Positions 54,842 to 62,955 of a stretch of 64,000 nucleotides of DNA are shown here, piece after piece. This stretch comes from UBA10649 sp963793105 (lineage in GTDB: Bacteria; Actinomycetota; Actinomycetes; S36-B12): the NCBI GenBank assembly GCA_963793105.1, contig CAWBZB010000003.1, positions 488,213 through 552,212 on the forward strand. The letters run 5' to 3'. The position numbers and the translations under genes were made by a program. A model generated the notes under the pieces. It had not been told where the DNA came from and did no database searches. It was given only the letters and a program-made list of their open reading frames with translations. Every line of letters begins with the position of its first letter. The first letter of the stretch is position 1.

Positions 54842-55491
54842 GTCTCTTCCACGGACAGCCGGTAGCCGACGCCTCGCACCGTCTCGATCAGCGTGGCGTC
54901 GCCCAGCTTCTTGCGTAGGGAGGCGACGTGGACGTCCAGGGTCTTGCCCGTCCCGACCCACACCGGATCCCACACGCGGGAGAACAACTCCTGCCTGGGC
55001 ACCGCGCGTCCGGGCTCCTCCGCCAGCACCGCCAGCAGATCGAACTCCTTCGCCGTCAGCTCGATGGCCGCCCCGTCGAGACTCACCCGGTGACGAGGCC
55101 GATCGACCACGAGGCGGCCGGAGTCGAGACTCTGGTCGACGCGTCGCCGCCGCGCGACGGCACGGACGCGGGCCGCCAGCTCGCGCACCGAGAACGGCTT
55201 GACCACGTAGTCGTCCGCGCCCAGTTCCAGACCGACGATGCGGTCGGTCTCGTCTCCCCGGGCGGTCGCGATGATGACGGGCACGTCAGAGGAGCGTCTC
55301 AGCTCGCGCAGGACCTCGAGACCGTCACCGTCGGGCAGCCCGAGATCGAGCAGTACCACGTCGGCGTTCTGCGCGGCGATGACCACCTGGCTCGCATACG
55401 CCACGTGCTCGGTGTCGATGCCGTTTCGCTGCAGGCCTGCGAGCAGCGGTTCGGCGACAGCCGGATCGTCTTCGACGACGAGCACCTTCAT
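54838..55491 (-). CDS. OmpR/PhoB-type response regulator
   Basis: A 217-residue regulator. Receiver domain MKVLVVEDDPAVAE with phospho-acceptor Asp49 (VVLLDLGLPDGDGL) and Lys in VVKPFSVREL; C-terminal winged helix (LTAKEFDLLAVLAEEPGRAVPRQELFSRVW; GKTLDVHVASLRKKLG). The ATG at 55491 is the family start; the frame upstream has no homology. Divergent from apbE, with a putative binding box at 55562-55581 in between. Confidence 0.93.
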   Translation of the reverse strand: MKVLVVEDDPAVAEPLLAGLQRNGIDTEHVAYASQVVIAAQNADVVLLDLGLPDGDGLEVLRELRRSSDVPVIIATARGDETDRIVGLELGADDYVVKPFSVRELAARVRAVARRRRVDQSLDSGRLVVDRPRHRVSLDGAAIELTAKEFDLLAVLAEEPGRAVPRQELFSRVWDPVWVGTGKTLDVHVASLRKKLGDATLIETVRGVGYRLSVEET

Positions 55492-55561
55492 GGGCACATG
55501 GTGGCACGCGCACTGCGTCCACGAGGCCCGGAGCGGTCGCCTGCCGCCGCGCGGTCGCACA

Positions 55562-55616
55562 CCTTACTTCGACTTTACCTCGGCGTGGTTCCGCCCTTGC
55601 GAGCCGGATCTATCTT
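55562..55616 (+). promoter_or_regulatory. Regulator box and -10 element upstream of apbE
   Basis: A 20-bp box at 55562-55581 (CCTTAC-N2-CGACTT-N-ACCTC) matches 17 of 20 bases of the box at 57236-57255. A -10-like TATCTT lies at 55611-55616, 29 bp after the box; the second box has 30 bp to its own -10-like hexamer. Repeated TTAC half-sites about 10 bp apart suit an OmpR-family protein, presumably the adjacent regulator. Confidence 0.6.
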
Positions 55617-55666
55617 CCCCAGTACGGGACATCCCCGCGCCAGGACGCACGAACGGAGTACCCCTC

Positions 55667-56668
55667 ATGACGAGTGCCCGTCGCGCGTTCGCAGGCCCCA
55701 TGCCGTCACCTCGGCGCGCTGCCGCGTCGAGGGCCGAGGCCCGATTCCGTGCGATGGGGACGGACTGCCACATCCTCGTGGTGGCTCCTCAACCCGAGGG
55801 CGACGAACTGGTGGGTCTGGCGCGCGAGCGCGTCGACATCCTCGAGCAGTGCTGGAGCCGGTTCCGCCACGACAGTGAGCTGAGCCACCTGAATGCCTCG
55901 GCCGGCCGCGGACCGCAAGCGGTCTCCGACGACCTGCTCGTCCTGGTTCAGCGCATGCGCGATGCCTGGCGTTCCACCGCCGGCCTGTTCGATCCCACCG
56001 TGCTGACCTCGATCCGCGCGATGGGGTACGACGCGGACTTCTCCGTGGTGTCCCAGCGCTCCGCCGCGTCGATCACCGACATCGCTCTGGCCGCAGCCCC
56101 GGGCATGAGCGCGATCACCGTGGACGTCGAGGCAGGGACAGTCAGCCTGCCGGCCGGGGTGGGGCTGGATCCCGGAGCGATCGGCAAGGGCCTGGCCGCG
56201 GATCTGATCGCCGACGAGCTCTGGATGGCAGGAGCCTCGGGCGTCCTCGTCAACCTGGGCGGCGACATCTCCGTCGCCGGCACCGCCGACCACGGAGAGC
56301 GCTGGGCCATCGGCATTGAGGACGAACGTCGCCCGCCGGACGCCCGCGACCGGGTGCTGCGGATCCTGGAGTTCCCGGAGGGCACGGACCGCCTCGGCAT
56401 CGCCACCTCGACGACCCTCAAGCGCCGATGGGCGCAGGGTCGCCGACACCACGTGATCGATCCGCGAACGGGCTCGATGAGCACGAGTGAGCTGGTCCAG
56501 GTCACCGTGGTCGCCGGCCGCGCCTGGGAGGCCGAGACCCAGGCGACCACGGCGCTCCTCATGCACCCGCCGCAGGCGTCGGCCTGGCTGGGCGAACGGG
56601 GCCTGACCGGGATCCTGCTGACCGCCGACGACGAGGTACGGACCGACGAGGGAGTCATCCATGGATGA
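55667..56668 (+). CDS. apbE: FAD:protein FMN transferase
   Basis: A 333-residue ApbE that attaches FMN covalently to Thr or Ser of partner redox proteins. Conserved FRAMGTDCHI at the start, DPGAIGKGLAADLIADEL, VNLGGDISVAG and HHVIDPRTGSMS (metal and FAD site) are present. No lipobox or clear signal peptide is seen at the N-terminus, which has a short basic region. It overlaps the ferric-reductase-like gene by 8 bp. No FMN_bind-type flavin acceptor is visible nearby, so the target is unknown. Confidence 0.92.
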   Translation: MTSARRAFAGPMPSPRRAAASRAEARFRAMGTDCHILVVAPQPEGDELVGLARERVDILEQCWSRFRHDSELSHLNASAGRGPQAVSDDLLVLVQRMRDAWRSTAGLFDPTVLTSIRAMGYDADFSVVSQRSAASITDIALAAAPGMSAITVDVEAGTVSLPAGVGLDPGAIGKGLAADLIADELWMAGASGVLVNLGGDISVAGTADHGERWAIGIEDERRPPDARDRVLRILEFPEGTDRLGIATSTTLKRRWAQGRRHHVIDPRTGSMSTSELVQVTVVAGRAWEAETQATTALLMHPPQASAWLGERGLTGILLTADDEVRTDEGVIHG

Positions 56669-57251
56669 CATCCCGTGGATCTGGCTCGGTATTCGCGCCA
56701 GCGGCATCACGGCCTGGGGACTGCTCACCGCCGTCGTGGTCTGGGGCATCCTGCTCAAGACACGGCTCCTGGGGCGGGCGGCCTCTCCCCTGCGCCTGCT
56801 CGACCTCCATCGCTGGCTCGGCGCCATCGCCCTCGCCTTCCTCGGCGCGCACATGGCCCTGCTGCTCGTGGATCCCGCCGTTCAATTCAGCGTCCCGCAG
56901 ATCCTCGTCCCGGGAATGGCTCCCTGGGAGACGCTTGCCGTCGCACTGGGCACCCTCTCCTTCTGGCTCCTGCTGCCGGCGTCGTTCCTCGGGCGGGTCC
57001 GCGCCCGGATGGGGCTGGCCGGGAATCGGTGGTTCGTGCGCGCCCATCTGCTCGCGTACGCCGCCTGGCCGTTTGCCACGGCCCACTACGTGCTGGCCGG
57101 GACGGATGCACTCGCGGAGTGGTCGCTGGCCCTGCTGTTCGCCGGCAGTTCCCTCGTCGTGATGGGACTCCTGGCCCGCGGATTCGTCCCGGCCCCAGGA
57201 CCGGTGCGGCCAGTCGTCGGCAGCGACCCGAAACGCCTTACCGCGACTTAA
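56661..57251 (+). CDS. Ferric-reductase-like transmembrane protein
   Basis: A 196-residue integral membrane protein with six helices of the Ferric_reduct (cytochrome b-like) type. Histidines placed to bind heme b occur in LDLHRWLGAIALAFLGAHMALLL and in the later helices (VRAHLLAYAAWPFATAHYVLAG). It lacks the FAD/NAD domains, so it probably passes electrons between quinone or a flavoprotein and an outer partner. Translationally coupled to apbE. The second regulator box begins within its last codons. Confidence 0.82.
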   Translation: MDDIPWIWLGIRASGITAWGLLTAVVVWGILLKTRLLGRAASPLRLLDLHRWLGAIALAFLGAHMALLLVDPAVQFSVPQILVPGMAPWETLAVALGTLSFWLLLPASFLGRVRARMGLAGNRWFVRAHLLAYAAWPFATAHYVLAGTDALAEWSLALLFAGSSLVVMGLLARGFVPAPGPVRPVVGSDPKRLTAT

Positions 57252-57291
57252 CCTCCCGCTGGGTCGCATCTGGCGGGTGACCACCTAGCGT
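57236..57291 (+). promoter_or_regulatory. Regulator box and -10 element upstream of the PepSY gene
   Basis: The box at 57236-57255 (CCTTAC-N2-CGACTT-N-ACCTC) matches the one before apbE, and a TAGCGT hexamer lies at 57286-57291, 30 bp later. The box covers the end of the ferric-reductase-like gene. Suggests co-regulation of the two transcripts. Confidence 0.6.
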
Positions 57292-57343
57292 CGTCATCAG
57301 CGCACACGAGCACGGCGAGCCGGCTCCGAAGAAGGGGAACACC

Positions 57344-58077
57344 ATGCAGAGGTCCAGCATCATCGCGACCGTCGTGGCTGCGGGAGGCGTCCTCATCGCC
57401 GGATCGGTCGCCAGCGTGGCCGTGATCAACGCGGCGTCCAGCACGTCACCGGAGTCGCAGACCGTGGCCCTGGTGTCCTCCGAGGCGACCGGACCCACGA
57501 CCGCGACGGACAACGCAGCGTCGGCTTCCGCGGCAGCCAGCCCCAGCATGACGCCCGAGCCCCTCCCCAGCCTGTCGGAGGAGCCGCTCCCGGAGGTTCC
57601 CGTCATCGATGAGCAGGTCGTCGCAGCCCCCGCACAACCGGCACGTGCCTCCTCGTCGCCCTCGACCAAGCAGAGCGGGAAGACCCCGTCACCATCGCCG
57701 ACCAAGTCGAGTCCCGCGGCCGAAGTGCGAGAGATCTCCGCGAACAAGGCCGTGGCCTCCGTGCTCGCCGGTACCGACGGCGGAAAGGTGAAGGATCGAC
57801 GGAGAAGACGACGCATGGCGGCTACAAGGCCTGGGCGATCACGGTCGAGCGGGCAGACGGATCGGTGGTCACCGGGTACGTCGATCGCAGCAGCGGGGTG
57901 GTGTTCGACTGGGTCGTCGTGAAGAAGGCTGCTGCGACCCCGAGCCCGAGCAGCTCGAGCGATGACGACGACGATCGCGACGACGACAGCGACGATCATG
58001 ACGATGAGGTCGACGAGGTCGACGACCATGACGACGAGGTCGATGACCGCGACGACCATGACGACGACGATGACTAG
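57344..58077 (+). pseudogene. Secreted PepSY-domain protein with Asp-rich tail, apparent frameshift
   Basis: The N-terminal frame gives a signal sequence (IIATVVAAGGVLIAGSVASVAV), a Ser/Pro/Ala-rich stretch and the first PepSY helix (EISANKAVASVLAGTDGGKV). The second half of the PepSY fold (EGSTEKTTHGGYKAWAITVERADGSVV, then TGYVDRSSGVVFDWVVV) is in another frame, with the switch near 57786-57792. The length of 734 nt is one base short. The tail is about 38 residues, mainly Asp with His and Arg, and could bind cations. Likely a redox-cluster accessory protein; frameshift may be real or a sequence error. Confidence 0.65.
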
Positions 58078-58632
58078 CCGCCAGCGACATAGTCGCGCCC
58101 CGCTACGTCGATCATCGACACCCGAGCGCATCCTGTCCGCGGGCCTGGCGACCGCCACCTGCGTCGGAATCGTCGGCGTGATCGGTGCGCGGACGATCGA
58201 GGCGAACGCCCAGTCCCCCGACTCCGAGGAGGTCGCCTCCGCTCCGGTCGATGGGACGGCCACGACCGCCGCTGCAGCAGTCGGCTCCCGCGGAAGGCGC
58301 GGTGACGACATCCACCGGCCTGACCCAGGCCGACCTCGACGCCTATGCAGCGCAGCTCTCGGCCGAGAAGGACCGACTCGACGCCTACCGGGCGAAACTC
58401 GTGAAGACCGCGAAGAAGCTGCAGCGGCAGGCCGCGCGCCAGTCGACCTCCGCGCCGAAGTCGACGACCACCTCGGTCCCGAAGCCCGCGGGCGTCTCCG
58501 CACCGAGCACGGAACTCGGGGAACTCGGGGAAGACCACCACGGCATCGAAGCCGGCGCCCGCACCCAAGCCGGCGTCCGCTCCGGCGGCGAAGGCCGCGC
58601 CTGCCCCGCAGTCCAACACCAAGTCCAGCTGA
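58070..58632 (+). pseudogene. Ala/Lys/Pro-rich exported protein with two apparent frameshifts
   Basis: Starts at ATG 58070, overlapping the PepSY gene's stop by 8 bp. Three consecutive pieces lie in three frames. The first is an N-terminal export region (ERILSAGLATATCVGIVGVIGA). The second is a helical segment (LTQADLDAYAAQLSAEKDRL and on to LVKTAKKLQRQAA). The third is a low-complexity tail (TASKPAPAPKPASAPAAKAAPAPQ) ending in TGA at 58632. Switches lie near 58270-58290 and 58500-58525; length 563 nt is two bases over. Function unknown; probably co-expressed with the PepSY protein. Confidence 0.5.
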
Positions 58633-58634
58633 CG

Positions 58635-58687
58635 GCACGACGGCGGCGCGCCCTGCCTTCCCTGACCAGGGAGCGCCGCCGTCGTGC
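58635..58687 (+). terminator. Strong hairpin terminator
   Basis: A perfect 15-bp stem (58635-58649 with 58673-58687) around a 23-nt loop that can itself pair. It starts 2 bp after the stop of the Ala/Lys/Pro-rich gene and separates the redox cluster from the MoeA-like gene. Confidence 0.75.
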
Positions 58688-58699
58688 GAGCATGACCCC

Positions 58700-59947
58700 G
58701 TGAGCACCATGGGTCTGGACGGCGTGCTGCCGTGGCAGCAGGCGCGACAGGTCGCCGCGAGTGTCGGGCGGCCACTCCCGGGCACCCAGGCCCGCCTCGA
58801 CGAAGCCGGCGGCAGTGTCCTGGATCGCGACCTGGTGTCCGTGCAGGACGACCCGGCGGCCGACAGCGCCGCCGTCGACGGTTTCGCCGTCTGCGGCGAG
58901 GGGCCCTGGCAGTTGGACGACCTCGACGTCCTGACCCAGGGCTGGGCCGCTCCTGTCGGCAGGCGTATGGCGGTGCCGAAGCACACGGATGCGGTCATCG
59001 CTCGCGAGAACGGCACGGTGCGCGAGCGACCCGACGGGCGGCCTGAGCTCATGCAGCACGATCCCCTCACCGGGATCCCGGACGAGCGGGTTCGGCCGGA
59101 CCTTGGCGAGGGCATCCTCCGGCAGGGCGAGGAGTCCGAGGTGGGACACCTCCTCGTCCCCGCGGGGGTCGTCGTGACCCCGGCGATTCTGGCGCTCGCA
59201 GCGGCGCGAGGCCTGGACGATCTCGCGGTCGTGCGACCGCCGGTCGTCGGGGTCCTGGTCCTCGGATCGCATCTGCTGGACCGAGGACTCCCACGGCAGG
59301 GGCGCGTGCGCGACGCCCTCGGGCAGGCGGTGCCCGCCTTTGTAGGAGCCCTCGGGGCGCGCGGCAACCCGGCCGTGCGGGCGCCCGACAGTCCGGACCT
59401 GCTCCTGCAGGAGATCGACGATGCCGACGTGGACCTCCTCATCACGACCGGCTCGACTGCGCCAGGGCCAGACAACCACCTGCGCCGGGTCCTCGGCGAT
59501 CTCAACGCCCGGTGGCTCGTCGACGGGGTCGCGGTCTCGCCCGGAGCCCAGATGCTGCTGGCCAAGCTGCCCGACGGCCGATTCCTCATCGGACTCCCCG
59601 GTGACCCGGTCTCCGCCCTCGCCGCGCTCGTTACCCTGGCCAGTCCCCTGATCCGCTCCCTGCGCTCGGACTCCGCAGGCGGAGAGCCGCGGTCGGCCGT
59701 TCTGATGGACGACACCGACCCCGCGGACTACGCCGACGACACCGCGCTGGTCCCGGTTCGGATCGAGGCCTCCACGGCCGCCACCCAGGCCCGCCCGCTC
59801 GCGCACAGCGGTCCGCGCGGGCTCGAGGGCTGGGCGAATGCCGAGGCGATCGCGGTCATCCCGCCGGGCGCCGGCCGGCGCGGGGATGTCGTCGAACTCC
59901 TCGACCCCTACGGCCGGGATCGATGGCCGTCCCCGGGCGGCCGATAG
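58700..59947 (+). CDS. MoeA-like molybdopterin molybdenumtransferase family protein
   Basis: A 415-residue MoeA-family protein, expected to insert molybdate into adenylylated molybdopterin. It keeps DSAAVDGFAV (normally DNSAMDGYA) and GLPGDPVSA. The usual STGDE motif reads LGSHLLD and the GGVSxGxxD motif reads TTGSTAPGPDN. It therefore belongs to a divergent actinobacterial subgroup, and its activity is uncertain. GTG at 58700 or ATG at 58709 could start it. No other molybdenum-cofactor gene is in the window. Confidence 0.8.
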   Translation: MSTMGLDGVLPWQQARQVAASVGRPLPGTQARLDEAGGSVLDRDLVSVQDDPAADSAAVDGFAVCGEGPWQLDDLDVLTQGWAAPVGRRMAVPKHTDAVIARENGTVRERPDGRPELMQHDPLTGIPDERVRPDLGEGILRQGEESEVGHLLVPAGVVVTPAILALAAARGLDDLAVVRPPVVGVLVLGSHLLDRGLPRQGRVRDALGQAVPAFVGALGARGNPAVRAPDSPDLLLQEIDDADVDLLITTGSTAPGPDNHLRRVLGDLNARWLVDGVAVSPGAQMLLAKLPDGRFLIGLPGDPVSALAALVTLASPLIRSLRSDSAGGEPRSAVLMDDTDPADYADDTALVPVRIEASTAATQARPLAHSGPRGLEGWANAEAIAVIPPGAGRRGDVVELLDPYGRDRWPSPGGR

Positions 59948-60020
59948 TCTCGGGTGTGAGTTTCCTCCTATCCCTGCCTGTTAACTAGGAATAGTCACTT
60001 CCCGCGGCTACGGTGGCCGC

Positions 60021-60908
60021 GTGGACCTCAGCGACATCAACCTCGTCCTCTCCCTGGGCGGGCTCCTCGCCGGGCTGATGGTGGGGCTCACGGGTATGGG
60101 CGGCGCGGCTCTGGTGACCCCCATGCTCGTGATCATGTTCGGGGTGTCGCCGGCCGTCGCCGTCTCCAGCGACGTCGTCGCGTCGGCCATCATGAAGCCG
60201 GTCGGGGCCCTCGTCCACGTCCGCGCCAGAACAGTCCATTGGGGGCTCGTGGGGTGGCTCTCGGCCGGATCGGTGCCCGGAGTGCTGCTCGGCACCGTCA
60301 TCTTCGGCTGGGTGCTGAACACCGACGAGGCGAGCGAGACCATCCGCACCTGGATCGGCTTCGTGCTGCTGCTCGCCGTCGGGGCCATGCTGGCGAAGGT
60401 GTGGGTCGGACGCCGCGCTTCCGGCATCCGTGCGGAGCACCGTCCCGAGGGCACCGACATGCCGGTCAAGCCGCTGCCCACACTCCTGCTCGGGCTCGCC
60501 GTGGGCGTCCTCGTCGGCATGACCAGCGTGGGTTCGGGTTCCCTGGTGGTCACCACGATGCTGCTGCTCTATCCGCTCCTGCGGCCGTCCATCCTGGTGG
60601 GCACCGACCTCACGCAGGCGATTCCCATGCTGGTCGCCGGGGCCGTGGCCCACGCCGGCTTCGGGGACATCAGCATCGCCGTGGTGGTGTCGCTCCTGAT
60701 CGGGCAGATCCCGGGCGTGTGGATCGGCGCACGCATGTCCTCGCGGTACGACGGCCAGGCCCTGCGGTGGCTGCTCATGGTGGTCCTCGCGGCCACGGCT
60801 CTCAAGCTTCTCGGTGTTTCGACGCTCTTTGCTGGCATGATCGCCGTCGTGGGCGTGATCACGGTGACCGTCATGTACATCAGGGAGCGAGTGCATGCGA
60901 AGGTCTAA
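60021..60908 (+). CDS. TauE/SafE family sulfite/anion exporter
   Basis: A 295-residue membrane protein with two four-helix repeats. Each repeat has the family glycine motif (LMVGLTGMGGAALVTPML and LVGMTSVGSGSLVVTTMLL). Members export sulfite, sulfoacetate or organic anions. GTG start. It overlaps the next gene by 14 bp, suggesting a joint transcript with the channel protein. Confidence 0.88.
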   Translation: MDLSDINLVLSLGGLLAGLMVGLTGMGGAALVTPMLVIMFGVSPAVAVSSDVVASAIMKPVGALVHVRARTVHWGLVGWLSAGSVPGVLLGTVIFGWVLNTDEASETIRTWIGFVLLLAVGAMLAKVWVGRRASGIRAEHRPEGTDMPVKPLPTLLLGLAVGVLVGMTSVGSGSLVVTTMLLLYPLLRPSILVGTDLTQAIPMLVAGAVAHAGFGDISIAVVVSLLIGQIPGVWIGARMSSRYDGQALRWLLMVVLAATALKLLGVSTLFAGMIAVVGVITVTVMYIRERVHAKV

Positions 60909-61962
60909 GGGCCTCCCCGTCATGCCGGTTGCCGACCCGTCGGCACCGCCGCCCCTCAACTTCCCGGAGCGCCGCTTCAGCCCGGTCCGCAACATCGGCG
61001 TGCGCGTGGGAGTGGCGCTGGCCGCCCTCGCGTTCACCACGATCATCGTCTACACCGAGCAGCACTGCTACCAGGACCGCGGCAACGTCCAGGGCCTCAC
61101 CTGGATCGACGCGTTCTACTACGCCACCGTGTCCCTGTCGACGACGGGCTACGGGGACATCACCCCGATCTGCGAGTCGTCACGTCTGGTGAACGCGCTC
61201 GTCATCACACCGCTGCGCTTCCTGTTCCTGATCGTGCTGGTCGGTACCACCATCGAGGTCCTGACCCGGCGCACCCGCGAGCAGCTGCGATCGAACCGCT
61301 GGAGGAGTCGCGTGAGGGATCACACCGTCATCGTGGGGTACGGAGTCAAGGGCCGCTCGGCCGCTCGAGCCCTGACCGACGCAGGAACGCCGACGACCGA
61401 CATCGTCGTCGTGGCGCATGACCGGACCGCTGTCGAGGAGGCCACGCGCGACGGCTTCGTCGGCGTGGTCGGCGACGGACGTCGCGAAGAGGTGCTGCAC
61501 GACGCCGCGATCGAGCGTGCCTCCCGGGTCGTGGTCGCCACCGACGAGGACGACACCTCGATCCTGGTGACCCTGACGGCCCGGCGCCTGTCGCCGAAGG
61601 CCACCATCGTCGCCGCCGTGCGCGAGTCCCAGAACGCGGACATCCTGCGACAGTCCGGCGCCAACAACGTGATCCCCACGGCGGAGTCCGCCGGCCAGCT
61701 GATGGGCCTGTCCCTGATCTCAAGCACCGCGGGCGAGATCATGGAGGATCTCCTCGACTCCGGTCGCGGGCTGGAGGTGGCCGAGCGCGAGATCACGCGC
61801 GAGGAGCTGGGGCGATCGCCGGCCGACCTTGACGCTCACGGCCAGATCGTCTTGGCTGTGATCCGCAAGGGCTCCGCCCACCGCTTCGACACCGACGCCA
61901 TCACCCGGCTCGAGTCCGGGGACCGGCTGGTCGTCATCCGGCACAACCCCGTGGAGAGGTAG
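60895..61962 (+). CDS. Two-helix potassium channel with RCK (TrkA-N) domain
   Basis: A 355-residue channel: transmembrane helix at about 37-53, pore helix and selectivity filter TTGYGD (83-88), second helix near 100-120, then an RCK domain (HTVIVGYGVKGRSAARAL) and a C-terminal RCK-C-like part. Similar in layout to MthK-type gated K+ channels. Cytoplasmic domain probably senses a nucleotide or ion. Confidence 0.92.
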   Translation: MRRSKGLPVMPVADPSAPPPLNFPERRFSPVRNIGVRVGVALAALAFTTIIVYTEQHCYQDRGNVQGLTWIDAFYYATVSLSTTGYGDITPICESSRLVNALVITPLRFLFLIVLVGTTIEVLTRRTREQLRSNRWRSRVRDHTVIVGYGVKGRSAARALTDAGTPTTDIVVVAHDRTAVEEATRDGFVGVVGDGRREEVLHDAAIERASRVVVATDEDDTSILVTLTARRLSPKATIVAAVRESQNADILRQSGANNVIPTAESAGQLMGLSLISSTAGEIMEDLLDSGRGLEVAEREITREELGRSPADLDAHGQIVLAVIRKGSAHRFDTDAITRLESGDRLVVIRHNPVER

Positions 61963-61965
61963 GCC

Positions 61966-62943
61966 ATGCGCGCCATCACCTTCTCGGAGCCCGGGGGGCC
62001 GGAGGTGCTCGCCTGGACACAGGTGGCCGACCCGACCCCCGGACCCGGCGAGGTGATCGTCGACGTCGCAGCCACGGCAGTCAACCGGGCTGACCTCCTG
62101 CAGCGCCAAGGCCTGTACCCGCCTCCGCCGGGCGCCTCGGAAATCCTCGGGCTGGAGTGCGCCGGCACGATCAGTTCGGTCGGCGCCGCCATCAGCCTCG
62201 ATCACATCGGCGAGAAGGTGGTGGCGCTGCTCGCGGGCGGCGGCTACGCGCAGAAGGTGGCGGTCCCGATCGGCCAGGTGATGAGCGTGCCCCCCGGCGT
62301 CAGCCTGATCGAGGCGGCCGCCCTTCCCGAGGCCGTCTGCACCGTGTGGAGCAACCTCGACATGGTCGCCAACCTCAGCGAGGGCGAATGGCTGCTGGTC
62401 CACGGAGGAGGATCCGGGATCGGCACCATGGCGATCCAGATCGGGCGAGCCCTCGGCGCCCGCGTCGCCGTCACGGCCGGCAGTCAGGCCAAGCTCGACC
62501 GGTGCGCCGCACTGGGCGCCGAGCTCCTCATCAACTACCAGGAGCAGGACTTCGTCGAGGTCATGCGCGCGGCAAGCGGAGGGCGCGGCGCGAACGTCAT
62601 CCTCGACAACATGGCAGCGTCCTACCTCGAGCGCAATGTGACGGCACTGGCCCGCGACGGGCGCCTGGTCATCATCGGGATGCAGGGCGGCGTCAGGGCC
62701 GAGCTCGACCTCAGCGCCCTCCTTCGCAAGAACGGCTCCATCCACGCGACCGCCCTGCGCGGGCGTCCCGACTCGGAGAAGGCCGCGATCTGCTCACAGG
62801 CCGAGCGCACCGTGTGGCCATGGATAGGCACCGGCTCGGTGCGACCGATCATCGACCGCGTCCTTCCACTCAAGGACGCGGCCTACGCCCACTCCGTGAT
62901 CGCCGACGGCGGGGCCATCGGCAAGGTCGTGCTCTCGGCGTGA
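61966..62943 (+). CDS. NAD(P)H-quinone oxidoreductase (PIG3/QOR type)
   Basis: A 325-residue zinc-free medium-chain reductase. N-terminal MRAITFSEPGGPEVL and VNRADLLQRQGLYPPPPGASEILGLECAG are the PIG3-type signature; cofactor motif LLVHGGGSGIGTMAIQIGRALGA. Reduces quinones with NADPH. It begins 3 bp after the channel gene's stop, so the three genes from TauE on form an operon. Confidence 0.92.
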   Translation: MRAITFSEPGGPEVLAWTQVADPTPGPGEVIVDVAATAVNRADLLQRQGLYPPPPGASEILGLECAGTISSVGAAISLDHIGEKVVALLAGGGYAQKVAVPIGQVMSVPPGVSLIEAAALPEAVCTVWSNLDMVANLSEGEWLLVHGGGSGIGTMAIQIGRALGARVAVTAGSQAKLDRCAALGAELLINYQEQDFVEVMRAASGGRGANVILDNMAASYLERNVTALARDGRLVIIGMQGGVRAELDLSALLRKNGSIHATALRGRPDSEKAAICSQAERTVWPWIGTGSVRPIIDRVLPLKDAAYAHSVIADGGAIGKVVLSA

Positions 62944-62955
62944 CCGCACGCCGTC

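Noticed and set aside
57238..59715. An 825-residue minus-strand open frame across the PepSY and moeA-like genes
   Set aside because: No domain, Ser/Arg-rich shadow composition; the plus-strand genes carry recognisable folds and start signals.
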